Source of the DNA: CAVYUC01 sp963816685
GTDB lineage: Bacteria > Bacteroidota > Bacteroidia > Bacteroidales > Prolixibacteraceae
Direction of reading: 5' to 3'
NCBI GenBank assembly: GCA_963816685.1
Contig: CAWFMB010000016.1
Location: 124,001 to 188,000, forward strand
Length of the DNA stretch: 64,000 bases
Shown: piece by piece, positions 50,904-59,717 of the stretch
Numbering within the stretch: the first letter of the stretch is position 1
How the letters are laid out: each line of letters opens with the position of its first letter
Notes under the pieces: model-generated
What the model was told of the DNA's origin: nothing
Databases searched by the model: none
Seen by the model: the letters and a program-made list of their open reading frames with translations, nothing else
Translations under genes and position numbers: made by a program

Positions 50904-50918
50904 GCAAACTTAAACCCG
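50904..50918 (-). promoter_or_regulatory. Candidate sigma-54 promoter of the H+-ATPase operon
   Basis: On the minus strand: CGGGTT, five bases, TTGC, T. GG and TTGC have exact spacing, but the -24 box is poor outside GG. It is 41 bp upstream of the start codon. The remaining stretch 50919-51120 shows no feature. Confidence 0.3.
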
Positions 50919-51120
50919 GTTATAGCAGTTGACCGACATATAATCGGCTTTATTATTCTTCATAAACAATTTAAGAATGAAATTGATTTGCACTTTTGAC
51001 CATATTCGTGTTAAACTTTCTTAAATCCAAAAATCTGAAAGTCAGTTATCATTGCAATTTGGATTACACATTTGTAACATAATGGATAGAAATTATCCCA
51101 AAGTGTTTGCTCCTGTTGCA

Positions 51121-51157
51121 CAAAAAAAGGAGAAGCTTCACTGCCTCTCCTTTTTTA
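51121..51157. terminator. Terminator of the PQQ-propeller gene
   Basis: AAAAAAAGGAGA pairs with TCTCCTTTTTT (loop of about 12 bases). It lies 22 bp after the stop of the minus-strand gene at 51179, with T runs on both strands. Confidence 0.75.
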
Positions 51158-51178
51158 ATTGCTTCCCTTATAATTTTT

Positions 51179-52504
51179 CTACCTTATCAAATACAAATTC
51201 TTTTCTGTACGCAAAAGCATTTTTCCGTTTACAAAGGCAGGAACAGCTTTTACTGTTTCATCAATATCATTTTCGGCAACCTGCTGAAAAGAATCGCCGG
51301 GTTTAATAATTGTAGTAACACCCTTCACATTCGTAAAATAAACATTTCCGGCTGCATATACCGGTGATGAATTGAAATTTCCTTTCAGTTCCTGCTTCCA
51401 GACGGGTTTTCCGATCATTGCATCCAGACAGGTTACCATACCCCGGTCATGAACCATATACATTTTTCCATCAACAATAACAGGTGTTGGAATTTGCGGC
51501 ACCTCTTCCTCGTACATCCATTTTACATGTGTTTTTGTTACGTCGCCTGTTCCGGTTGGGTCAATTGCATATTGCCGCGTAAAATACGGAGTATTATCCA
51601 AAAATATCCAGCCCGAATTTACATACACCAGACCGTTCCAGTACAGTGGCTGACTTACAGTTGAATCGTATCCGTACTCGATTGTCCAGACGACTTCACC
51701 CGTGTTTACATCGTGGGCAAAACACATGAACGATGAATTGCTTATCAGCAATTCCTTTCCATTGGCCTCAATTACAATGGGAGTTTGATATGACTTCCTG
51801 AAAACAGGCTCCAGCGTATCATAAATTTCCTTGGGCCGAATGCTTTTCCAAATGGTTTCTCCGGTTTTTTTATCGAGAGCAATAACATAAGGATCTTCGG
51901 TTCCTTCCAAATGCACAATTAACATGTTTTTGTACAGAATTGGCGAAGATGCCGGCCCCTGCATGTGGTCGCACTTTAAATCTTCGCGTTTCCAAACCAT
52001 TTGAAAATTGTTGGTATTTATACAGGCGGTTCCAAAAGTTCCGTAATTCACATAAACAAAATCTTTTTCGATACATGGAGTTGGCGTTGCATATGAATTG
52101 GTTCCGTGAATCCGCTGCGGATCTTCAGCAGTAAAAACAGTTTTCCCGTCCAGCAGTTTTCCCGATTCCAAATCATAACAAAGGGTATAAAACTCCTTAC
52201 CGTCTTTGGCAGCAGATGACAGCCATATTTGATTACCGAAAACTACCGGTGAGGACCAGCCTAACCCTTTTACAGGCGTTTTCCAGACAATATTTGTTGA
52301 ATCGCTCCAATGTAAGGGTGCTTTGTCAGTTTCTGCATGTCCATCCATGTTTGACCCCCTGAAATGAGTCCAGTTTTGTGCCGAAATATTAAATACTGAA
52401 AAAACAAACAAAAGCAGGATGAACGGGTAAATGATTTTCATAGTTTTTTTAAGTTTTAGTTGAAAAAACAAATACAGTAATTTGCCTTTTACTGATTCCA
52501 TCAA
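51179..52504 (-). CDS. Secreted PQQ-binding-like beta-propeller protein
   Basis: 441 aa. Signal sequence near residues 20-42 (IIYPFILLLFVFSVFNISA, cut near SAQ), so the real start may be the Met at residue 21 (MKIIYPF). Repeats of the PQQ-like type are seen (AWxT-like blades): VKTPVKGLGWSSPVVFGNQIWLSSAAKDGKEFYTLCYDLESGKLL, VIALDKKTGETIWKS, HDVNTGEVVWTIEYG, VTCLDAMIGKPVWKQELKGNFNSSPVYAAGNVYFTN. Catalytic residues of PQQ dehydrogenases are not evident, so it is probably a structural or BamB-like propeller or a binding protein. Confidence 0.85.
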   Translation of the reverse strand: MMESVKGKLLYLFFQLKLKKTMKIIYPFILLLFVFSVFNISAQNWTHFRGSNMDGHAETDKAPLHWSDSTNIVWKTPVKGLGWSSPVVFGNQIWLSSAAKDGKEFYTLCYDLESGKLLDGKTVFTAEDPQRIHGTNSYATPTPCIEKDFVYVNYGTFGTACINTNNFQMVWKREDLKCDHMQGPASSPILYKNMLIVHLEGTEDPYVIALDKKTGETIWKSIRPKEIYDTLEPVFRKSYQTPIVIEANGKELLISNSSFMCFAHDVNTGEVVWTIEYGYDSTVSQPLYWNGLVYVNSGWIFLDNTPYFTRQYAIDPTGTGDVTKTHVKWMYEEEVPQIPTPVIVDGKMYMVHDRGMVTCLDAMIGKPVWKQELKGNFNSSPVYAAGNVYFTNVKGVTTIIKPGDSFQQVAENDIDETVKAVPAFVNGKMLLRTEKNLYLIR

Positions 52505-52549
52505 TCTTTTAAAAAATACGATTATATTCGTGGTTCAAAATAAACTTAA

Positions 52550-53200
52550 TTGAAAAAACCAGCACTTAAATATATCATTTATTTTTTAACACTTTTTTAC
52601 CTCGTTGGTGCCGCCGGATTTATCTTTCCTGAAACACGAACATTGTTCAGTAAAATAACTCCTTTTGCACTTTTGCTGAATGTGGCTTTCCTTGCATGGT
52701 TTCATCATCCCAAACCCGATACGAAAACCGTTATTTTTTTTACAGCAATATTTTTGATCTCGTTTATTGTTGAAATGGCCGGCGTGCAAACCGGGTGGAT
52801 TTTTGGCGAATATAATTATGCTGAAGGTTTGGGAATAAAGGTTTTTGAAACACCTCTCATCATAGGAATTAACTGGTTGATGCTGGTTTACTGCACAAAA
52901 ATAATTGCTGATTACCTGCCCGCCTGGAAAATTACAAAAACGATAATGGCTGCATCATTGATGGTTCTTTACGATTTGATACTTGAACAGGTTGCCCCTC
53001 ACCTTAAAATGTGGGTTTGGAAAGATGACGCAATTCCGCTGCAAAATTTCGGAGCATGGTTTCTTCTGGCACTTATCTTTCAATCGCTTGCCTATGCATT
53101 AAAAATCAGGTTTTCAAATAAACTCGCAGCGCCGGTTTTCATCATTCAAACGTTGTTTTTTGTATTTTTAATGATTTACTATTCCGCAACATCACTATGA
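52550..53200 (+). CDS. cruF: Carotenoid 1,2-hydratase-like membrane protein (CruF/DUF422)
   Basis: 216 aa, seven or so membrane helices. The TTG at 52550 must be the start: a TAA in frame precedes it directly and no other Met precedes the conserved part. Family signatures: VEMAGVQTGWIFGEYNYAEGLGIKVFETPLIIGINWLMLVY and MVLYDLILEQVAPHLKMWVW. CruF hydrates the psi end of gamma-carotene-type carotenoids in cyanobacteria. First gene of the carotenoid operon; the stop overlaps the acyltransferase ATG by 4 bp. A -7-like TATATTCG lies at 52523. Confidence 0.85.
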   Translation: MKKPALKYIIYFLTLFYLVGAAGFIFPETRTLFSKITPFALLLNVAFLAWFHHPKPDTKTVIFFTAIFLISFIVEMAGVQTGWIFGEYNYAEGLGIKVFETPLIIGINWLMLVYCTKIIADYLPAWKITKTIMAASLMVLYDLILEQVAPHLKMWVWKDDAIPLQNFGAWFLLALIFQSLAYALKIRFSNKLAAPVFIIQTLFFVFLMIYYSATSL

Positions 53201-53811
53201 TAAAAGCTACACATCACTGGTTTTTGTTTCCGTTTTTCTTCTGGTACGGCATCCTGAAAATGAAACTTCATTTTAAAAAAATAAAACTGTCGGGAGATTT
53301 TAACGATGAGAGTTTGCCTGTGATAATTGTTGCCAATCATTTTAGCTGGTGGGATGGATTTATTGTGGGTTGGCTGGTGCGGAAAAAAATACACAGGAAA
53401 ATTTTTATCATGATGGAAGAAAACCAGTTGCGTAAACTGATGTTTTTCAGTAAAACAGGTGTATTTTCGGTGAAAAAAAACTCACGCAGCATTATTGAAA
53501 CACTAAATTATGTGAATGAACTTTTGCAAAACCCCAATCACCTTGTAACACTTTTTCCGCAAGGAAAATTTCAATCGAAGTACCAGTTTCCGATTACTTT
53601 CGAAAATGGCCTCGACAGGATCTTAAAAAAACTGGACAACAAAGTGCAGCTTATTTTCACAGCGAACCAGGTGGAATATTTCGATTCTCCAAAACCAACA
53701 CTTTTTGTCCATTACAAAGAATATAATTATAAAGGAAAAGACATAAGGCAGATTGAAAAAGATTACAACGATTTCTACCGGCACAGCTTTCAGAGTAACG
53801 TAACCAAATAA
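53197..53811 (+). CDS. PlsC-like acyltransferase of the carotenoid operon
   Basis: 204 aa. Lysophospholipid/glycerol acyltransferase fold: N-terminal hydrophobic helix (WFLFPFFFWYGIL), motif HX4D as VANHFSWWDGFIVGWL, and the FPQG motif (LVTLFPQGKFQSKYQ). Overlaps cruF by 4 bp (ATGA), so translationally coupled. By position it may acylate a carotenoid glycoside, as CruD does in green sulfur bacteria; it could also be a phospholipid acyltransferase. Confidence 0.83.
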   Translation: MIKATHHWFLFPFFFWYGILKMKLHFKKIKLSGDFNDESLPVIIVANHFSWWDGFIVGWLVRKKIHRKIFIMMEENQLRKLMFFSKTGVFSVKKNSRSIIETLNYVNELLQNPNHLVTLFPQGKFQSKYQFPITFENGLDRILKKLDNKVQLIFTANQVEYFDSPKPTLFVHYKEYNYKGKDIRQIEKDYNDFYRHSFQSNVTK

Positions 53812-53822
53812 AACATTCGACT

Positions 53823-54914
53823 TTGATTATTGCAGCATATTTAATAGTGGCCTTTTTTGTTTTGCGTTTTACTGTTTCGGCGGTAAATGTGATTTTTTCA
53901 CCTGTACTTAAAAAGCAGCGTCCGGAAGGAAACCCATTCGTTTCGGTGTTAATTCCTGCAAGAAACGAGGAAAACAATATTGCCAATATCCTGAACGATT
54001 TAAAAACGCAAGGCTATTCAAACATCGAAGTGCTTGTTTTTAATGACCAGTCAACAGACAATACCCGAAAACTGATTCTAGGTTTTGAAAGTTCCGATAA
54101 ACGAATTCATTTAATTGATTCCGAAAATTTACCGGAAGGCTGGCTGGGAAAAAACCACGCCTGCTACCAACTTTCATTAAAGGCAAAGGGCGACTACTTC
54201 CTGTTTCTTGATGCGGATGTTCGAATAAAACCGGGTATTGTTGAAAGTACTCTTGCCCAGATGCAAAAGCACCGGTTAAAATTGCTTTCAATTTTTCCGA
54301 AACAAACCATGAAAACCACCGGTGAAAAAGTTACGGTTCCGGTGATGAACAATATTTTATTGTCACTTCTGCCAATGATTTTAACCCGGGCAAGCAGACG
54401 CTCTTCGCTGGCTGCTGCAAATGGCCAGTTTATGCTGTTTGAACGCGAAACTTATTTAAAAATACAACCGCATCAAAAAGTAAAACATCATAAAGTGGAA
54501 GATATCTTAATTGCAAGAATGTATAAAGAACAGGGATTAAAAATGCAATGCCTGACCGGAAATGAAACGATAACCTGTCGGATGTACAGTAACTCTCCGG
54601 AGGCAATAAACGGTTTTGCAAAGAATGTTGCTGAATTCTTTGGAGGTAGTCATTTTGCTGCTTTGTTATACTGGATGATTGGAACTTTCGGTATTTTTGT
54701 AATTGCAGCTTTTTTACCGGTTCACTTGTTTTTAATTGGCCTTGGATTAATCACAGGGACAAAAATTCTGATTTCGGTTTCAAGCAAACAAAACATTTTT
54801 GAGAATTTGCTGTTTGCTGTACCACAACAAATTAATTTAGGCAGAATGATCCTGCTTTCGTATCAAAATAAAAAATTAAAACAATACAGATGGAAGGGAA
54901 GAAATATTGGTTAA
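53823..54914 (+). CDS. Family 2 glycosyltransferase (CruC-like)
   Basis: 363 aa, starting at a TTG (12 bp after the previous stop; no upstream ATG in frame). N-terminal membrane helix (IIAAYLIVAFFVLRFTVSAV), then a GT-A domain: FVSVLIPARNEENNIANILNDLKTQGYSNIEVLVFNDQSTDNT, the DxD motif in YFLFLDADVRI, and EDILIARMYKEQG; the C-terminal part has two or more membrane helices. It would transfer a sugar from a nucleotide sugar; with CruF and acyltransferase neighbours, the acceptor is probably a hydroxylated carotenoid. The last 25 bp overlap the next ORF. Confidence 0.85.
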   Translation: MIIAAYLIVAFFVLRFTVSAVNVIFSPVLKKQRPEGNPFVSVLIPARNEENNIANILNDLKTQGYSNIEVLVFNDQSTDNTRKLILGFESSDKRIHLIDSENLPEGWLGKNHACYQLSLKAKGDYFLFLDADVRIKPGIVESTLAQMQKHRLKLLSIFPKQTMKTTGEKVTVPVMNNILLSLLPMILTRASRRSSLAAANGQFMLFERETYLKIQPHQKVKHHKVEDILIARMYKEQGLKMQCLTGNETITCRMYSNSPEAINGFAKNVAEFFGGSHFAALLYWMIGTFGIFVIAAFLPVHLFLIGLGLITGTKILISVSSKQNIFENLLFAVPQQINLGRMILLSYQNKKLKQYRWKGRNIG

Positions 54915-55630
54915 TTGGTTTTATGCTGATATGGACTGTTTCCCTGACGGCACAAAATTCATATAAACAAAGAATATACAAGGCATATATTGCAGGAAAT
55001 ATGGGCAGTTGGAAGACGACCATTGACCAGATGGAAGAACAAAAAACCGGCAACCCGGATTTTCTTCTTGATTTGGTAAATTACGAATATGGTTATATTG
55101 CATGGTGCATTGGAAATGATAGTAAAGATGAGGCGCGGAAATATCTCGAACTGGCAGAAGAAAATCTGGAGAAGTTAAAAAATGCTGATCATTTCGAAGC
55201 GGAATACCACGCCTACACAGCTGCTTTTTATGGATTCAAAATTGGACTCAGTCTTTGGCGTGCACCATTTTACGGACCCAAAAGCATGAATGAAGCTGAA
55301 ACTGCACTTAAAACCGACAGCAGCAGTTTTAATGCAAACATGGAACTTGGAAATATCTGGAGTAATATGCCTGAAATGTTTGGCGGTTCTGATGAAAAAG
55401 CGTTAAAATATTATCTGCGTGCACTGGAAATTCTTGAAAATAAAGACAAGGCAACACTTAAATCGAACTGGATGTACATAAACCTGCTGACCTTAATTGG
55501 ACAAACCGAACAAAAGCTTAATAATTTACAGCAGGCAAAGTTATATTATGAAAAAGCTTTGACAATTGAACCCGATTTTGTTTGGGTAAAAAACGAATTA
55601 TTACCTACTTTAAAACAAGAACTAAATTAA
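54890..55630 (+). CDS. Exported TPR-like protein in the carotenoid operon
   Basis: 246 aa. Signal peptide at residues 1-21 (WLIGFMLIWTVSLTAQN), mature all-helical protein with TPR-like repeats (KALKYYLRALEILENK; ARQAKLYYEKALTIEPDFVWVK-like). Contains NMELGNIWSNMPEMFGGSDEKALKYY. No enzyme motif; a periplasmic scaffold or assembly factor is possible. Its ATG lies inside the end of the glycosyltransferase gene (25-bp overlap), and crtI starts 7 bp after, so it is an obligate member of the operon. Confidence 0.8.
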   Translation: MEGKKYWLIGFMLIWTVSLTAQNSYKQRIYKAYIAGNMGSWKTTIDQMEEQKTGNPDFLLDLVNYEYGYIAWCIGNDSKDEARKYLELAEENLEKLKNADHFEAEYHAYTAAFYGFKIGLSLWRAPFYGPKSMNEAETALKTDSSSFNANMELGNIWSNMPEMFGGSDEKALKYYLRALEILENKDKATLKSNWMYINLLTLIGQTEQKLNNLQQAKLYYEKALTIEPDFVWVKNELLPTLKQELN

Positions 55631-55637
55631 AAGATAA

Positions 55638-57119
55638 ATGGCAAAAAAAGTGTTAATCGTTGGAAGTGGGCTAGCCGGTTTAGCGGCAGCGCTGCGACTG
55701 TCGAAACGCGGATATGAAGTTGAAATTGTAGAAAAAAACAGCAAAGCCGGCGGACGTTTAAACCAGTTAAAAAAAGATGGTTTCACATTCGATGTCGGAC
55801 CAAGCTTTTTCAGCATGTCATACGAATTTGATGAATTTGTGAAAGACGCCGGAATTGAAATGCCGTTTAAATTTGTGGAGCTGGACCCCTTGTACACAGT
55901 CAATTTTCTTTCCACCGGAAAAACATACACCATGTACAAGGATTTGGCTAAACTGGCCGAAGAATTTAAGGATGTTGAACCGGACCTTGAAAATAAAATC
56001 AAAAGATACCTTGGCACCGGACAGATGTTGTTCGATGGAACTGTGGATTTGGTAGTGCGCAGGAACTACAATTCCCTGATGCACTATTTCATCACTTTGA
56101 TGCAGGCTCCGCCAAAGCTCATGCCGGTGTTGTTCCGAAGTTTCTGGCAGCAGGTTTCAAAATATTTCTCATCAGAAGAAGTGAAACAAATACTTTCACT
56201 TGTAGCTTTTTTTGTTGGCCGCACTCCATTTGATACTCCAGCGGTATATTCACTGCTTTCGTATACCGAATTCATTCACAACGGCTATTTTAATGTGGAA
56301 GGAGGAATGTATAAAATTGTGGAAGGCCTGGTAAAGGAGCTCGAAAAGCAAAAGATTAAAATTCATTACAATACTGAAATTACAGATTATAAATCCGTAA
56401 ATAAAAAGCTTGAATATTTTATTGATTCAAATGGGAAAAAATGGCAGGGTGATATTTATCTTGTAAATGCCGATGCTGCCTGGTTTAGGGGAAAAATATT
56501 GAAACGTCCTGCTTTTTCAGAAGAAAAACTTGACAAACTGAAATGGACAATGGGAACCCTTACTTTTTACCTTGGCATAAGTGAAAAAATTCCAAACATT
56601 GAACACCACAACTATTATTTGGGCAGCAATTTCAGGGAGTATGCAAATAAAATTTTCACCAATCCGGGCTCATTTGAAAAGCCATACTATTATGTGAATG
56701 TTTTATCCAGAACCAATCCTGATTGTGCACCGGAAGGTTGCGAAAGCCTGTTCTTTGTTTGTCCGGTGCCTGATTTACGCTTTAAACCAAACTGGGATGA
56801 TAAAGACCAGATTGTAAACAGCATCATTCAGGATTTCAGTAAAAGAGTAGGAGTTGATGTTCAGCAAAAAATAATATCAAAAACGATTTATACTCCGCTG
56901 GAATGGCGCGATCAGTTCAACCTGCACAAAGGCAGCGCACTTGGACTGGCACACGACATGAACCAGATTGGAGGTTTCCGCCCGAAAAATTACGACGAGC
57001 AGTTTAAAAACCTGTTTTATGCCGGAGCATCAACATTGCCGGGCACCGGGTTACCAATGACTGTTATTAGTTCAAAACTTGCTGTTGACAGAATTGAAAA
57101 ATATGATGCAACTGTATAA
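55638..57119 (+). CDS. crtI: Phytoene desaturase
   Basis: 493 aa FAD-dependent desaturase/isomerase introducing double bonds into phytoene. N-terminal dinucleotide fold: VLIVGSGLAGLAAALRLSKRGYEVEIVEKNSKAGGRLNQL. The bacterial-type C-terminal FAD signature is NLFYAGASTLPGTGLPMTVISSKLAVDRI. Length fits CrtI (490-510). It follows the TPR-like gene by 7 bp; the crtB start codons lie inside its last codons. Close relatives can act on diapophytoene or carotene rings; context with CrtB supports phytoene. Confidence 0.95.
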   Translation: MAKKVLIVGSGLAGLAAALRLSKRGYEVEIVEKNSKAGGRLNQLKKDGFTFDVGPSFFSMSYEFDEFVKDAGIEMPFKFVELDPLYTVNFLSTGKTYTMYKDLAKLAEEFKDVEPDLENKIKRYLGTGQMLFDGTVDLVVRRNYNSLMHYFITLMQAPPKLMPVLFRSFWQQVSKYFSSEEVKQILSLVAFFVGRTPFDTPAVYSLLSYTEFIHNGYFNVEGGMYKIVEGLVKELEKQKIKIHYNTEITDYKSVNKKLEYFIDSNGKKWQGDIYLVNADAAWFRGKILKRPAFSEEKLDKLKWTMGTLTFYLGISEKIPNIEHHNYYLGSNFREYANKIFTNPGSFEKPYYYVNVLSRTNPDCAPEGCESLFFVCPVPDLRFKPNWDDKDQIVNSIIQDFSKRVGVDVQQKIISKTIYTPLEWRDQFNLHKGSALGLAHDMNQIGGFRPKNYDEQFKNLFYAGASTLPGTGLPMTVISSKLAVDRIEKYDATV

Positions 57120-57939
57120 TAAAAATGCTTTTGACTGCAGTAAAATAACGGCCAACAATTACAGTACTTCCTTTTCGTTTGGCATCCGGCTTTTTAAGAA
57201 AAAGTACCGGCCAGCCATTTATGCTATTTATGGTTTTGTGCGTTTTGCCGACGAAATTGTGGATACATTTCATTCTCATAACAAAAAAGAACTCCTGGAT
57301 AACCTGAAAAAAGATACGTGGCATGCCATTGAAACCGGACTCAGTACAAATCCGATTCTGCACAGTTTTCAACAGGTGGTAAACGAGTATCAAATCGACA
57401 GGGACTATATTGAAGCATTTTTGCACAGTATGGAACTGGATCTCACGCACACGAGTTACAATGAACAGGAAATAAAAGAATATATCTATGGTTCGGCCGA
57501 AGTAGTCGGATTAATGTGCCTGCGTGTATTTTATAAAAACCAGCCGGAAACATTTGAAAAACTTGTTCATCCGGCGCGGAAACTTGGTGAAGCATTTCAG
57601 AAAGTGAATTTCCTGCGCGATATTAAAGCTGATTTTGTTGATAAAAACAGGATATACTTTCCGGGAATTGAGTTTGATAATTTCACCGTTGAACAAAAAA
57701 AACAAATTGAAGAAAATATCCGGCATGATTTCAAGGAAGCCCGTGAAGGTATAAGGAATCTCAATAATGATGTGAGACTTGGTGTTTACCTTGCCTATGT
57801 TTATTACCTGAAACTGCTTGAAAAGATTGAAAAAACTTCACCCGAACAAATATTAAAACAGCGTTACAGGGTTTCAGATTCTGCCAAACTAAGTTTGCTG
57901 ATGAAAGCCTGGATGAGATATAAATCGGGGAAGTTGTGA
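57103..57939 (+). CDS. crtB: Phytoene synthase
   Basis: 278 aa from the ATG at 57103 (or 57106, ATGATG); an earlier TTG at 57079 is unlikely. Squalene/phytoene synthase family: condenses two geranylgeranyl diphosphates. Two Asp-rich substrate/Mg motifs are visible: FADEIVDTFH (first) and NFLRDIKADFVDKNRIYFP (second), with GSAEVVGLMCLRVF between. The start overlaps the crtI stop by 17 bp, coupling the two. Last gene of the carotenoid operon; a 155-bp gap follows. Confidence 0.94.
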   Translation: MMQLYNKNAFDCSKITANNYSTSFSFGIRLFKKKYRPAIYAIYGFVRFADEIVDTFHSHNKKELLDNLKKDTWHAIETGLSTNPILHSFQQVVNEYQIDRDYIEAFLHSMELDLTHTSYNEQEIKEYIYGSAEVVGLMCLRVFYKNQPETFEKLVHPARKLGEAFQKVNFLRDIKADFVDKNRIYFPGIEFDNFTVEQKKQIEENIRHDFKEAREGIRNLNNDVRLGVYLAYVYYLKLLEKIEKTSPEQILKQRYRVSDSAKLSLLMKAWMRYKSGKL

Positions 57940-58094
57940 ATTTTGTAAACGAAGTAAAATTCCTTCGTATAAAAAAAATTAAAACATAAAATTCGACCAG
58001 GTGTTATAGAAATTATAATTCCTTGGTTCATCGGGGGATAAAAAAGCTCTCTTTTACAAAAAAATTACCAACTTTAAGCAATTAAAATAAGAAC

Positions 58095-59450
58095 ATGAAG
58101 AAAGTATTATTGCTTGGTGCCGGAATGGTAGCTAAACCGTTGGCCGAATATTTACTTGAACACGATATTAAACTGACAATTGCCAGCCGGACGTTGTCGA
58201 AAGCTGAAAATATAATTGGCAGCAATAAAAACGGAACTGCAGTAAGTTGGACAGTTGACAACCCCAAAATGCTGGAAGAATTGATAGCAGATCATGACTT
58301 AACAATAAGTCTGCTGCCTTATACATATCATATCATAATTGCACGATTTTGTCTGAAGCATAAAAAAAACATGGTCACCACTTCGTATGTTTCCGAAGAC
58401 ATGAGAAAGCTGGATGGGGAGGCAAAAGAAGCAGGTATTGTTATCTTGAATGAAATTGGTGTTGACCCGGGATTTGATCACATGTCGGCAATGAAAATTA
58501 TTGATCAAATTCATATTGAAGGAGGCAAAATTCTTGAATTTTATTCATTATGCGGAGCGCTTCCTGCCCCTGAAGAAGTTACTAATCCATTGGGTTACAA
58601 ATTTACGTGGTCGCCAAAAGGCACAATTATGGCAGGTAATAACGGAGCCAAATTCCTGAATAATGGAAAAATTATCAATATTCCCACTGAAAACCTGTTT
58701 AAAAATCCACTCCAAATTGATTTCCCTGAAATAGGAACAATGGAGGTATATCCAAACAGGGATTCGCTAGGTTACCTTGATTTATATAATTTAACCGATA
58801 TAAAAACTTTGTACAGGGGAACTTTTCGTTATCCAAACTGGTGCGAAACAATGGATGCATTAAAAGCACTTGGAATGCTGAGTTATGAGCTTCGCAATTT
58901 TAACGGAAAAACATACAAGGAAGTTGTGGCAGAACAAATTACTGTATATCCGAAAAATGTAAAGGAAAAAGTAGCAGAGCGTTTAAAACTTGAACTGCAC
59001 AGTCCGGCAATTTTAGCTATGGAATGGCTCGGGCTTTTCGATAATGACCTTGTAAATTTAACTGAAGGCTCTACCTTTGAACTCACATCGGCGCTAATGC
59101 AGAAAAAAATGATGCTCCAGGAAGGAGCGCGTGATATGGTTATTATGCAGCATGCATTTCTAGTAGAAAATAAAAAAGGGAAAAAAGAGGTTGTTAAAGC
59201 GCGGCTGCTGGAATACGGAACAAAGAAAAATACAGCAATTGCACGGGTGGTTGGACTGCCTGCGGCCATTGCAGTTAAACTTATTCTGGAAGGTAAAATA
59301 AAAGATGCAGGTATAAAAATTCCGGTTTCGAAAACAATATATGAACCTGTTTTAAAAGAACTGAAAACCATAGGGATTTCCGTGACGGAAGAATGGGGAC
59401 TTCCTGCCTCTGAGATTCCTGAAAATCCATGGTTTAGCTACATCACCTAA
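58095..59450 (+). CDS. Saccharopine dehydrogenase-family oxidoreductase
   Basis: 451 aa. N-terminal Rossmann fold (KKVLLLGAGMVAKPLAEYLLEHDIKLTIASRT), central part with LNEIGVDPGFDHMSAMKIID, and the family's C-terminal domain (SLCGALPAPEEVTNPLGYKFTWSPKG). This matches saccharopine reductase/dehydrogenase (glutamate-forming) proteins of the LYS9 type, used for lysine metabolism, or carboxynorspermidine-synthase relatives; the exact substrate is not decided by what is visible. A coupled 84-aa gene starts 3 bp later. Confidence 0.87.
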   Translation: MKKVLLLGAGMVAKPLAEYLLEHDIKLTIASRTLSKAENIIGSNKNGTAVSWTVDNPKMLEELIADHDLTISLLPYTYHIIIARFCLKHKKNMVTTSYVSEDMRKLDGEAKEAGIVILNEIGVDPGFDHMSAMKIIDQIHIEGGKILEFYSLCGALPAPEEVTNPLGYKFTWSPKGTIMAGNNGAKFLNNGKIINIPTENLFKNPLQIDFPEIGTMEVYPNRDSLGYLDLYNLTDIKTLYRGTFRYPNWCETMDALKALGMLSYELRNFNGKTYKEVVAEQITVYPKNVKEKVAERLKLELHSPAILAMEWLGLFDNDLVNLTEGSTFELTSALMQKKMMLQEGARDMVIMQHAFLVENKKGKKEVVKARLLEYGTKKNTAIARVVGLPAAIAVKLILEGKIKDAGIKIPVSKTIYEPVLKELKTIGISVTEEWGLPASEIPENPWFSYIT

Positions 59451-59453
59451 AAA

Positions 59454-59708
59454 ATGACAAATAAATTATTACAGGCTTTGGAGCTGGATAAAAACAACAA
59501 CTGGAATGCAGCACATAAAATAGTGCAGGAAATCAATCATCCACTTGCTTTTTGGATTCATGCTTACCTGCACCGAAAAGAGGGAGATTCCGGAAATGCT
59601 TCCTTTTGGTATTCCAGTGCCAGTAGATCGTTTCCCAATTACTCTCTCGAACAGGAATGGAAGGAAATTCATGATGAAATAAAAGGAAACAGTGAAAGTC
59701 AGTTGTGA
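59454..59708 (+). CDS. Conserved small hypothetical protein, coupled to the saccharopine dehydrogenase gene
   Basis: 84 aa, starts 3 bp after the preceding stop. The composition is plausible: helical, with Trp/Trp-rich motif HPLAFWIHAYLHRKEGDSGNASFWYSSASRSFP. No family known to me. It looks like a TPR-less small partner. The next gene follows 9 bp later, so it sits within a three-gene run. Confidence 0.65.
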   Translation: MTNKLLQALELDKNNNWNAAHKIVQEINHPLAFWIHAYLHRKEGDSGNASFWYSSASRSFPNYSLEQEWKEIHDEIKGNSESQL

Positions 59709-59717
59709 AAATAAAAA

